A stretch of DNA of 7,176 nucleotides. Origin: Methanothrix sp. (GTDB taxonomy: Archaea > Halobacteriota > Methanosarcinia > Methanotrichales > Methanotrichaceae). The notes beneath the pieces were generated by a model that was not told the DNA's origin, searched no databases, and worked only from the letters and a program-made list of their open reading frames with translations. The stretch is from positions 1-7,176 of the forward strand of contig JAJRAX010000142.1 in the NCBI GenBank assembly GCA_028679775.1. The letters run 5' to 3'. How positions within the stretch are numbered: position 1 is the stretch's first letter; each line of letters starts with the position of its first letter. A program made the translations under genes and the position numbers. Below are positions 1 through 5,470 of this stretch, one piece after another.

Positions 1-25
1 ATTTAGCTCTATTCTTGTCGAAAAA

Positions 26-33
26 GCTTAAAT
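26..33 (+). promoter_or_regulatory. Putative TATA box of the HEAT-repeat gene (leaderless transcript)
   Basis: The element GCTTAAAT is preceded by an A-rich stretch (GAAAAA) that could serve as a BRE for TFB. Its centre is about 28 bases ahead of the ATG at 57, close to the usual archaeal TATA-to-start-site distance. No Shine-Dalgarno sequence lies before that ATG, so a leaderless or nearly leaderless mRNA is the simplest reading. This is inferred from spacing and base composition only. Confidence 0.45.
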
Positions 34-56
34 GAACAGATCGCCCTGCAATCAGC

Positions 57-1013
57 ATGGACGAGGCTTCCAGACTGATCGAACAACTAGGCGCAAGCGA
101 CGACTACTTCGAACGCCAGAAGGCGGCATGGGCTTTAATCAACCTGGGAGAGGCGGCAGTAGACGATGTCGCCCGCGCCCTGGAGAACGGCGAGTTTTCT
201 GATCTGCGATACAAATCCGCCTGGATACTGGGGAAGATCGGAAGCATTCGAGGCGTAGAGCCGCTCAACCGGACTATGCTCAATGATCCTGACCACGTAG
301 TTCGCGAATGGTGCGCTGCCGCCCTGGAAGCCATAAAGAGCAAGGATGCAGTCCCGGCACTGGTTTTGGCAATGAAGCGCGACAGCGCCAAAGACGTGCG
401 GCTGAGGGCAGCGGTAGCGTTACGCGCTCTCGGTGCAGCCGAGGCCCTGCATGACCTGCTGAACTATGCCGAGCCAGAAATTCGTGGCATGGCTGTGACC
501 AGTCTTGCCAAGATCGGCCACAGGGAGTCACTCTCTGATGTAGCCCGTCTGATGAAGGACGACGACGCAGAGGTTCGGAGGAGAGCCGTTGCCTTCATGG
601 GAGATGTAGCTAGTGAGGACGACTGTGAAGAGGCCGTGGAATGTTTGGCCATAGCACTGCAGGACAAGGAGACCACTGTGCGCTCTGAGGCTCTCAAATC
701 CCTGGGCAAGATCAAAGGCGAGAGAGCCTGCGACCTCGCACTATCGACCCTGAAAGACGAGGACTGGCAGGTTCGATACACCGCAGTCACGTCTCTTGGC
801 GAGATCGGACACAACAAAGCCCTCGATTGCCTGGTTGATGTCATGTTCGGGCCTGATGACGAGGAGATCCGCGCCTGGGCAGCCTGGAGCCTTGGTGAGA
901 TCAAGGATGAGAGGGCTATAGAGCCTCTGAAAAAAGCATACAAAACCTGTCCCACCGAGGTCATGAAGAAGGCCAGGGACTCACTGACTGAAGTTTACAA
1001 TATAGAGCTCTGA
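57..1013 (+). CDS. HEAT-repeat protein (PBS-lyase E-Z type repeats)
   Basis: This 318-residue protein is built almost wholly of short alpha-helical HEAT repeats. About ten copies of a pattern like VRxxAxxxLGxI are visible, starting near residues 18, 48, 79, 112, 139, 171, 206, 237, 269 and 302; clear examples are VRSEALKSLGKI and VRYTAVTSLGEI. Such repeats stack into a curved solenoid that binds other proteins. The family is annotated after the phycobilin lyase subunits CpcE/CpcF, but the same repeats are common in methanogens with no link to bilins, and I see no catalytic motif, signal peptide or membrane segment. It is therefore probably a cytoplasmic scaffold or regulator of unknown partner. 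The ATG at 57 has no Shine-Dalgarno sequence but sits at the right distance from a TATA-like element. The FRP-like gene follows after 53 bases on the same strand and is probably co-transcribed. Confidence 0.85.
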   Translation: MDEASRLIEQLGASDDYFERQKAAWALINLGEAAVDDVARALENGEFSDLRYKSAWILGKIGSIRGVEPLNRTMLNDPDHVVREWCAAALEAIKSKDAVPALVLAMKRDSAKDVRLRAAVALRALGAAEALHDLLNYAEPEIRGMAVTSLAKIGHRESLSDVARLMKDDDAEVRRRAVAFMGDVASEDDCEEAVECLAIALQDKETTVRSEALKSLGKIKGERACDLALSTLKDEDWQVRYTAVTSLGEIGHNKALDCLVDVMFGPDDEEIRAWAAWSLGEIKDERAIEPLKKAYKTCPTEVMKKARDSLTEVYNIEL

Positions 1014-1056
1014 GCGAATTGGGTGACGGCAAGAAGACATCCGCATATCGATAGGC

Positions 1057-1062
1057 GAGGAG
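1057..1062 (+). promoter_or_regulatory. Shine-Dalgarno sequence of the FRP-like gene
   Basis: GAGGAG ends four bases before the ATG at 1067 and matches the anti-Shine-Dalgarno end of 16S rRNA. It picks this ATG over the second ATG at 1078, which is out of frame. No convincing TATA element separates the gene from the HEAT gene upstream, which agrees with internal translation of a shared mRNA. Confidence 0.65.
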
Positions 1063-1080
1063 ATCAATGGCTGATCAATG
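1062..1080 (+). repeat. 8-bp direct repeat duplicating the start-codon context
   Basis: GATCAATG occurs at 1062-1069 and again at 1073-1080. The first copy carries the FRP-like gene's start codon; the ATG in the second copy is in another frame and has no Shine-Dalgarno sequence at a useful distance. It looks like a small local duplication, next to the 15-bp tandem repeat that follows. Confidence 0.6.
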
Positions 1081-1426
1081 CTTAAAAGACGAATGGTCGA
1101 AAGACGAATGGTCAAAGCAGGAGAAGGCGATAGCCCATCGGGCATACAAGGCCGCATACCATCGAGAGTGCGCTTCAGTCTTAGAGAACGTGCGGGGAAT
1201 GGCGACAAAATGCGATGACCCAACTTCTGTCTGGGAGATTCAGGATTACCTTCGGAAAAAGCAAAAGGAGATCTGCGAGAAGTACGACTTTCGCTATTAT
1301 GTTATCATCTCGGTTTTTGCCCGGCTGATGTACGACGGTTGGCTCACCAAAGAAGACCTGGCAGGCATAAATGAGGATAAGCTGCAGAGGATAGCCGAGA
1401 TAGCAGAATTTTATAAAAAATTGTAA
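1067..1426 (+). CDS. Fluorescence recovery protein (FRP)-like protein
   Basis: This is a 119-residue, soluble, helical protein. Placed by eye, without gaps, against Synechocystis FRP (Slr1964, 109 residues, recalled from memory) at an offset of six residues, it shows about 35 identities in 99 positions. Shared landmarks are W15-S16, E19, A23-H24, A30-Y31, R33-E34, W56, D60, L62, the run K72-Y73-D74, R76, V79-I80-I81, V83-F84-A85, L87 and G91. FRP is a dimeric helical protein that binds the orange carotenoid protein in cyanobacteria and speeds its return to the inactive orange form. Of the FRP residues tied to that activity or the dimer face, W50 and D54 are kept (W56, D60), while H53, R60, F76 and K102 are Q59, Q66, S82 and R108 here. 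A methanogen is not expected to have OCP or phycobilisomes, so membership of the FRP-like family is well supported but the function is unknown. A five-residue unit (KDEWS) is duplicated at residues 7-16. The gene lies 53 bases after the HEAT gene and has its own ribosome binding site. Confidence 0.8.
   Translation: MADQCLKDEWSKDEWSKQEKAIAHRAYKAAYHRECASVLENVRGMATKCDDPTSVWEIQDYLRKKQKEICEKYDFRYYVIISVFARLMYDGWLTKEDLAGINEDKLQRIAEIAEFYKKL
1085..1114 (+). repeat. In-frame 15-bp tandem duplication in the FRP-like gene
   Basis: Two 15-base units, 1085-1099 and 1100-1114, differ only at their last base. They encode KDEWS twice, so the Trp-Ser pair that begins the FRP family domain is present in two copies. 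The near identity suggests a recent slippage event. Confidence 0.85.
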
Positions 1427-1538
1427 AATAATGCGGCGATATCAGGAGAGATCCAATAAGCGGAACAGTATCTCCATTATCCGAGCAGATCTCAAACGAC
1501 TCAAACAGAGCCTCCACTTCCCATGAAGCTTAACGAAA

Positions 1539-1547
1539 CCTATAACT
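1539..1547 (+). promoter_or_regulatory. Putative TATA box of the CMD-family gene
   Basis: CCTATAACT follows the purine-rich CGAAA and lies within the 156-base gap after the FRP-like gene. A start site about 26 bases downstream would fall near 1569, giving a leader of about 13 bases that contains GAGTGA at 1571-1576, a weak Shine-Dalgarno match six bases before the ATG. The rest of the gap shows no gene. The assignment rests on position only. Confidence 0.4.
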
Positions 1548-1582
1548 CTTTGAAAAGATAACAAATATACGAGTGAATTTTT

Positions 1583-1906
1583 ATGAAAGAAGAAGTTTTC
1601 TTTGGGGAAGGAATGGCCAGGACGAAGTCTGAATATCCTGACCTCTACAAAGCCATCGTCGGATTGAACGAAGCTGCCTACACAGGCAAAGTCCTGGACT
1701 ATAAGACCCAGAAGCTGATTGCCATCGCTATCAATGCCGCTGCCTCCGACGACCGGGCAACCAAGAAGCAGATGATGAGCGGCATGAAGGAGCTGGGAAT
1801 CACCAAAGATGAGATCGTAGACGTTCTGAGAGTAGTCCTCCTCACATCCGGGATGCCACCCTTCACCAAGGGCATGAAGATCTTGTTCGAACTGACTGCA
1901 AAATAG
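1583..1906 (+). CDS. Carboxymuconolactone decarboxylase (CMD/AhpD)-family protein lacking Cys and His
   Basis: This 107-residue all-helical protein matches the CMD domain pattern: an N-terminal segment ending in F-G-E-G-M (7-11), a helix K44-L-I-A-I-A-I50, then the G72-I-T-K-D-E-I78 turn followed by V81-L-R and a C-terminal G90-M-P helix. AhpD-like members use a CxxC pair with a nearby histidine for peroxide-linked thiol chemistry, and the true decarboxylase uses histidine. This protein contains no cysteine and no histidine at all; the segment where CxxC would sit reads A52-A-A-S-D-D. It is therefore unlikely to be an AhpD-type reductase, and its reaction, if any, is unknown. The first ATG is preferred over Met11 because the FGEGM segment is usually part of the family's N-terminus. 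It stands alone, with its own likely promoter, and converges with uvrC. Confidence 0.8.
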   Translation: MKEEVFFGEGMARTKSEYPDLYKAIVGLNEAAYTGKVLDYKTQKLIAIAINAAASDDRATKKQMMSGMKELGITKDEIVDVLRVVLLTSGMPPFTKGMKILFELTAK

Positions 1907-1948
1907 AATTCAGCACAATAGAATCCAACACCCTTCAGCTCTTTTTAA

Positions 1949-1986
1949 AAAGAAGGCAAATCGATCAGTCTGTGATCGCCTTCTTT
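1949..1986. terminator. Stem-loop between convergent genes, overlapping the end of uvrC
   Basis: AAAGAAGGC (1949-1957) pairs with GCCTTCTTT (1978-1986), and inside it GATCA (1963-1967) pairs with TGATC (1973-1977) around a five-base loop, with a five-base bulge at 1958-1962. That gives 14 base pairs. Read on the - strand (uvrC), the stem runs into TTCTTTTT, as expected for a hairpin plus T-tract terminator; on the + strand there is a T5 run at 1942-1946 just before it. The stem contains the uvrC stop codon (1965-1967) and its last codons. It may end transcription from both directions. Archaeal termination depends mainly on T-tracts, so the role of the stem itself is inferred. Confidence 0.55.
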
Positions 1987-3515
1987 CTAAGCAATCGGTT
2001 GTAGGCTATGGCAAACCTATGTGCCTCATCCCGGATCTCCTGAACGTAAAGCGATGCCTTCTCGTCTCTTCTGATGTCCAGCGGTCCATCGAGTCCCGGA
2101 GCATAGATCTCTTCTTCACTCTTGGCGAGCGAGATGATTGGAATCTTCAGCCGCAAGCCCTGCAGTTCTCCGAGAGCTATAGCGAGCTGTCCCTTGCCTC
2201 CGTCGATGATGATGAGGTTCGGCATCTCCTGCGCGTCCTCAATGAGACGAGTGTATCGGCGTCGTACGACCTCGGCGATTGATGCGAAGTCGTCTATGCC
2301 CTGTACGTCCTTAATCCGAAATCGCCGGTAGTTGCTCTTGTCAGGTCTCCCACCTCGAAACTGCACCATGGAACCTACTGTTGATGTGCCAGCCAGGTGC
2401 GAGATGTCGAAGCACTCGATGACCTCCGGTCGAACCGGCAGGCGCAGAGCCTCCTGCAGAGCGACCAGCTTCTGCCTGTCTCCGAAGAAGCCGATCTCCA
2501 CGTTCTTCTTTGCGAGATCTAAGAGCTCTCTCTTCTCGCCCTGCTTGGGAACTGTAACCCGCACTTTTTTTCCTTTTTGGTAAGTGAGGAAGTCCACAAT
2601 CGAAGTCTCCAGCGGCTCATCCATTATCAGCTCCTCTGGCGGCTCTTTCTCTGAATAATACTGCACCAAAAACTCCTCTAAAAAATTCTCGCTATGAGCA
2701 AAAACATAATCCTCCTTGCCTTCTAGCGTTCCCCGATAAACCTTGAAGAGCATGAGAAAAACGCTCGATCCGTCCACCAGATAGCTGATCACATCCTGAT
2801 CGTACCTGCGGTTCTTCTCCACCTGCTGCCTCTCTTGAAGGCGCGCCAGAGCATAGATCTCTTCTCGCATCTGTATTGCTCTCTCGAACTCCTGTCTTTG
2901 GGAAAGGTCCGCCATCTTCTCTTGCAGGGAGACCAGAAGCTCCTTTGTCTTTCCGCCCAACGCATAAACTGCCCTCGATACTCTCTCCTGGTACTCGGCC
3001 TCGTCGATCTTGCCGATGCATGGACCAGTGCAGTGGCCCAAGTGGTAACGCAGGCAGGCCCTCTTTGGCAACCGTTTGCATGTGCGCAGGCCGAAGGTCT
3101 TGCGGAGCAATTGGTAGACGAAGGTCCTCTCCCTAGCTGAGGTAAAGGGGCCGAAGAAAGAGCCCTGGCCGGTGGCCTTGCGTGATATCCTTATTCGTGG
3201 GAACTTCTCTTCTGTCAGTTCTATGCCGGCGTAACGGGAGGAGTCCTTGAGCTTGATATTGTAGCGTGGCAGATGTTTCTTGATGAGGGTGTTCTCCAGC
3301 AGGAGAGCCTCGACCTCGGTATTGGTTACGATGAACTCGAGTCCCCTGACTGCGGCTACGAGTGCCCCGGTCTTGGGGCCGTGATCCTGCTTCTGGAAGT
3401 AGTTGGCAACCCTCTTCTTGAGATCTCGGGCTTTTCCAACGTAGATCACGTTTTCCTGATCGTCTTTGAATAGGTAGCAGCCTGGAAGATGTGGGAGTGC
3501 GTCGAAGGAGATCAT
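1965..3515 (-). CDS. uvrC: Excinuclease ABC subunit C (UvrC), short form without HhH domain
   Basis: UvrC makes the two cuts around a DNA lesion in nucleotide excision repair, working with UvrB loaded by UvrA. The 516 residues show, in order: a GIY-YIG nuclease domain (G12-C-Y14, Y25-V-G27, R35, and Glu in EALLLEN at 69-75) for the 3' cut; a four-cysteine cluster C146, C154, C162, C166, the site of the [4Fe-4S] cluster described in bacterial UvrC; a UVR helix pair around 200-234 for UvrB contact; and an RNase H-like endonuclease domain for the 5' cut, with D370 in ECFDISH, D438 in IIDGGKGQ and H499 in RDEAHRFA. The protein stops at residue 516, just after that domain, and lacks the C-terminal helix-hairpin-helix pair of the roughly 610-residue E. 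coli enzyme. Only 58 bases separate its stop from the convergent gene, so the missing domain is not hidden by a frameshift. The ATG at 3515 is the only fitting start; an in-frame stop lies just upstream. Confidence 0.96.
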   Translation of the reverse strand: MISFDALPHLPGCYLFKDDQENVIYVGKARDLKKRVANYFQKQDHGPKTGALVAAVRGLEFIVTNTEVEALLLENTLIKKHLPRYNIKLKDSSRYAGIELTEEKFPRIRISRKATGQGSFFGPFTSARERTFVYQLLRKTFGLRTCKRLPKRACLRYHLGHCTGPCIGKIDEAEYQERVSRAVYALGGKTKELLVSLQEKMADLSQRQEFERAIQMREEIYALARLQERQQVEKNRRYDQDVISYLVDGSSVFLMLFKVYRGTLEGKEDYVFAHSENFLEEFLVQYYSEKEPPEELIMDEPLETSIVDFLTYQKGKKVRVTVPKQGEKRELLDLAKKNVEIGFFGDRQKLVALQEALRLPVRPEVIECFDISHLAGTSTVGSMVQFRGGRPDKSNYRRFRIKDVQGIDDFASIAEVVRRRYTRLIEDAQEMPNLIIIDGGKGQLAIALGELQGLRLKIPIISLAKSEEEIYAPGLDGPLDIRRDEKASLYVQEIRDEAHRFAIAYNRLLRKKAITD

Positions 3516-3525
3516 AAATTCGAGG

Positions 3526-3537
3526 AATATTATTTAG
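3526..3537 (-). promoter_or_regulatory. AT-rich candidate TATA region upstream of uvrC
   Basis: On the - strand CTAAATAATATT lies 11-22 bases before the uvrC ATG at 3515. This is somewhat closer than the usual TATA-to-start distance for a leaderless mRNA, and no Shine-Dalgarno sequence precedes the ATG. A second weak candidate, CTATTAAG at 3563-3570, would give a leader of about 25 bases. I cannot decide between them. Confidence 0.3.
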
Positions 3538-3540
3538 GGG

Positions 3541-3565
3541 TTAATGCTGCACTCACAGCACTTAA
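3541..3565. promoter_or_regulatory. Imperfect dyad upstream of uvrC, possible operator
   Basis: TTAATGCTG (3541-3549) is mirrored by CAGCA plus TTAA (3556-3565, with one extra C) around a six-base centre. The nine-pair symmetry lies directly upstream of the AT-rich candidate TATA region of uvrC, where an activator or repressor dimer could bind. No T-tract follows it on the - strand, which argues against a terminator for the preceding surface-protein gene. The regulatory role is inferred. Confidence 0.35.
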
Positions 3566-3635
3566 TAGCTTCGCTATGGAATCGTCAATAACAGACCTTA
3601 ATGCAAATCGCTTATTTTGCCATAGACTCTAAGAG

Positions 3636-4625
3636 CTACTTTGGCCGACGTCTTCTCTTCTCTCGTCCAACGAGATAGCCTCTTTTAAATATTCTCACTG
3701 CAACATAGCCTGCCAAGGATAATATCATCAGGCCTGCCAATGTAAGAAAAGCCCAACTGTCCAGGATGCTTGCTGGTGAGAGGGCAACTACCAGGGGAAT
3801 GACTGTGCTCTTTTCCTTGCAGACGATCTCGCAGCCCAACTGGTAATCCTGAACAGCAGCATTTCTGTCCACCTGCACTGTGAAGTCGGCTACAGAAACC
3901 GATCCTGGGGACAGGTCTCCGAGAGTTGCCCAAGAGCCCTTTGCATAGAAAGGAGGAGCAGTCAGCAACCTGGCTGAACAGTTATGAAAAGCAGTGGCTC
4001 CGTCATTGATAACAGCCAGCGTCAAGTTCTCGATTGCTCCGGGATGAAGCTTGCCACTGCAGCCTGAGATCTTCAGGGGTTCACCCTTTCCTTCCACAAA
4101 TACCCTAACTGTGAGGTTCTGCCTCTCGGCCTCATAGAGTGGAAAGATCTCATTATTTTTTGCGCTGACATCCGCCTGCCTCTCATATGCCACATCCAGG
4201 ACCAACTCCTGCCATCCGGATGCCAACTCATTTGATCTGACGCCAAAATAAAGAGGTGCCTTCTCACCCGCAGGAAGACTTTCAAGATGCTGCGGACCGG
4301 AGGTCACCACTACAGTCCCTGATCCGCGGAGAACAGCGTTGATGTTTGCGGCATCGCAGCTCTTCAGCTCTTCATTCATCTCCTGCAGAATGTCCTCCTC
4401 GGAACCGCTTTGGTTGATGAGCATCAGCTCCTGCAGCTCGCCGGCATTTGCCAGGTCTATCTCAAGAACGCATTCGCCCGGCAACAACGCCGGGTTGACA
4501 ACCGTTGCGACAAGACTGGGCTGGCCCAGGGACTTGTAGTGATCATCAGCAAAAAATAAGAGGTCATCTGACTGGCCAATGCCTGCGATGAGAAGCAGGA
4601 TGCTGATGATATGCAGGATCTTCAT
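3636..4625 (-). CDS. Secreted surface protein with S-layer-like beta modules and C-terminal membrane anchor
   Basis: This 329-residue protein has an N-terminal signal peptide (hydrophobic residues 3-16), a long outward-facing part, one membrane helix at about 289-311, and a strongly basic cytoplasmic tail ending in REKRRRRPK. The outer part shows two modules, about 36-150 and 183-282, of the immunoglobulin-like type often labelled COG1361 S-layer or NEW3 in methanogens; the typical turn is a 'L.pG....f.v' pattern, as in LGDLSPGSVSVADFTV (235-250). Four N-glycosylation sequons (N71, N170, N200, N215) fit an exported protein, and six cysteines (52, 90, 189, 216, 265, 269) could form disulfides. 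I do not recognise a specific function. It begins 44 bases after znuB on the same strand, so it may be the fourth gene of the zinc operon, although a TATA-like element in the gap could start it separately. No Shine-Dalgarno sequence is placed usefully before the ATG. Confidence 0.75.
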   Translation of the reverse strand: MKILHIISILLLIAGIGQSDDLLFFADDHYKSLGQPSLVATVVNPALLPGECVLEIDLANAGELQELMLINQSGSEEDILQEMNEELKSCDAANINAVLRGSGTVVVTSGPQHLESLPAGEKAPLYFGVRSNELASGWQELVLDVAYERQADVSAKNNEIFPLYEAERQNLTVRVFVEGKGEPLKISGCSGKLHPGAIENLTLAVINDGATAFHNCSARLLTAPPFYAKGSWATLGDLSPGSVSVADFTVQVDRNAAVQDYQLGCEIVCKEKSTVIPLVVALSPASILDSWAFLTLAGLMILSLAGYVAVRIFKRGYLVGREKRRRRPK

Positions 4626-4650
4626 CCTGAAATAGATTATTTTGCATTGC

Positions 4651-4658
4651 CTTTAAGC
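4651..4658 (-). promoter_or_regulatory. Putative internal TATA box for the surface-protein gene
   Basis: GCTTAAAG on the - strand lies in the 44-base gap after znuB, with its centre about 30 bases before the ATG at 4625. The core GCTTAAA is the same as that ahead of the HEAT gene, at a similar distance, and both genes lack a Shine-Dalgarno sequence. This would allow leaderless transcription separate from the znu operon. Confidence 0.35.
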
Positions 4659-4669
4659 ATATCTATCAT

Positions 4670-5470
4670 CTATCTGGACAGCACAGTGCTCAAGAAAAAG
4701 CAGGCCGCCGCCGTCAAAATAATAGTTGCTCCGGATGGGACATCCAGCTCATAGGATATCAGCAGGCCAATGATCACAAAGACGGCTCCAAGGAAGATAG
4801 ATCCACTCATGATGGCTGGCAGGCCCTTCATATGTCGCCGGCTTATGGCTCCAGGAATGGTGAGAAGGGCTATGACCATGATGATGCCCACGATCTTGAT
4901 GAGGATAACAACCGAGAAGGCAACCATCCCCAAGAGCAGAAGGCGAAGGGCCTGGACCGGCAGGCCTATGGCTTCGGCGTAGACTGGATCAAAGCTCAAG
5001 AGGAGGAATTCCTTGTAGAGCAGAAAGACCAGTGCTAGGATGATCAAGGTGAGCGTGAGGATGAGCAGCACATCGCTTCTGGTAACAGCCAGGATATTTC
5101 CGAAGAGGTAGCCATATAGGTCCCTGGCATACCCCTGGGAGAGAGTAAGAAGCATTATGCCTAGAGCCATTCCAGTGGCCATGAAGACGCCGATGGCAGT
5201 GTCCTCGGATACCCGGGCCCTGGTGCTGACCATGCCAATGCCGATCGCCGTCAGGACTGCCGATACTATCCCAAAGGCCAATGGATCGTAGCCCAGGAAG
5301 TAACCCAGGCCAATTCCGCCAAAGGCGGCATGGGCTATGCCGTCGCTTATGAATACAATCCTGTTCAAAATTACATAAATTCCGATTATGCCGCAGAGTA
5401 CAGCAGCCGCCAGGCCCGCCAGAAGGGCATTTCTCATGAACTCGTAGGAAAGAAAATTCAGATCAATCAT
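4670..5470 (-). CDS. znuB: Metal ABC transporter permease, ZnuB/ABC-3 family
   Basis: This 266-residue integral membrane protein forms the channel of a zinc (or related metal) importer and couples to the ATPase encoded just upstream. About eight hydrophobic segments are visible, near 14-36, 48-66, 69-82, 93-112, 131-152, 176-207, 219-240 and 248-264. ABC-3 family signatures are present: S42-D-G-I-A-H47 near the second helix, F160-D-P with AEAIGLPV (165-172), and the C-terminal D243-V-P-S-G247. Length is normal for the family. Its start codon lies inside the end of znuC (overlap ATGATTGA, eight bases) and is preceded by GAGGG at 5474-5478, so translation is probably coupled. Metal choice cannot be read from the permease; zinc is suggested by the partner lipoprotein. 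Confidence 0.93.
   Translation of the reverse strand: MIDLNFLSYEFMRNALLAGLAAAVLCGIIGIYVILNRIVFISDGIAHAAFGGIGLGYFLGYDPLAFGIVSAVLTAIGIGMVSTRARVSEDTAIGVFMATGMALGIMLLTLSQGYARDLYGYLFGNILAVTRSDVLLILTLTLIILALVFLLYKEFLLLSFDPVYAEAIGLPVQALRLLLLGMVAFSVVILIKIVGIIMVIALLTIPGAISRRHMKGLPAIMSGSIFLGAVFVIIGLLISYELDVPSGATIILTAAACFFLSTVLSR

Noticed and set aside
464..964. Open frame of 166 codons on the - strand opposite the HEAT gene
   Set aside because: Its Ser/Arg/Leu-rich product is typical of the antisense of a HEAT-repeat gene; no family features are seen.
57..1013. Phycobilin lyase assignment for the HEAT protein
   Set aside because: The repeats match the family name only; there is no bilin pathway in the window, and such repeats are widespread in archaea without bilins.
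1442..1452. Shine-Dalgarno-like AGGAGAG sequence in the gap after the FRP-like gene
   Set aside because: No start codon follows at a suitable distance, so it does not mark a hidden gene.
1523..1561. Tiny open frame of 12 codons (ATG at 1523) ahead of the CMD-family gene
   Set aside because: It has no Shine-Dalgarno sequence, overlaps the likely TATA element and would end before the probable transcription start, so it is unlikely to be translated.
2692..3081. Open frame of 129 codons on the - strand inside uvrC
   Set aside because: It is a shifted frame of uvrC, whose own frame carries all the catalytic residues.
3574..3625. Possible terminator after the surface-protein gene (CTATG/CATAG and GCAAA/TTTGC pairings)
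   Set aside because: The stems are only about five pairs each with long gaps, and no T-tract follows on the - strand.
4661..4674. Tandem ATCTATC repeat at the znuB stop codon
   Set aside because: Two copies of a seven-base low-complexity unit are easily due to chance; no function is suggested.
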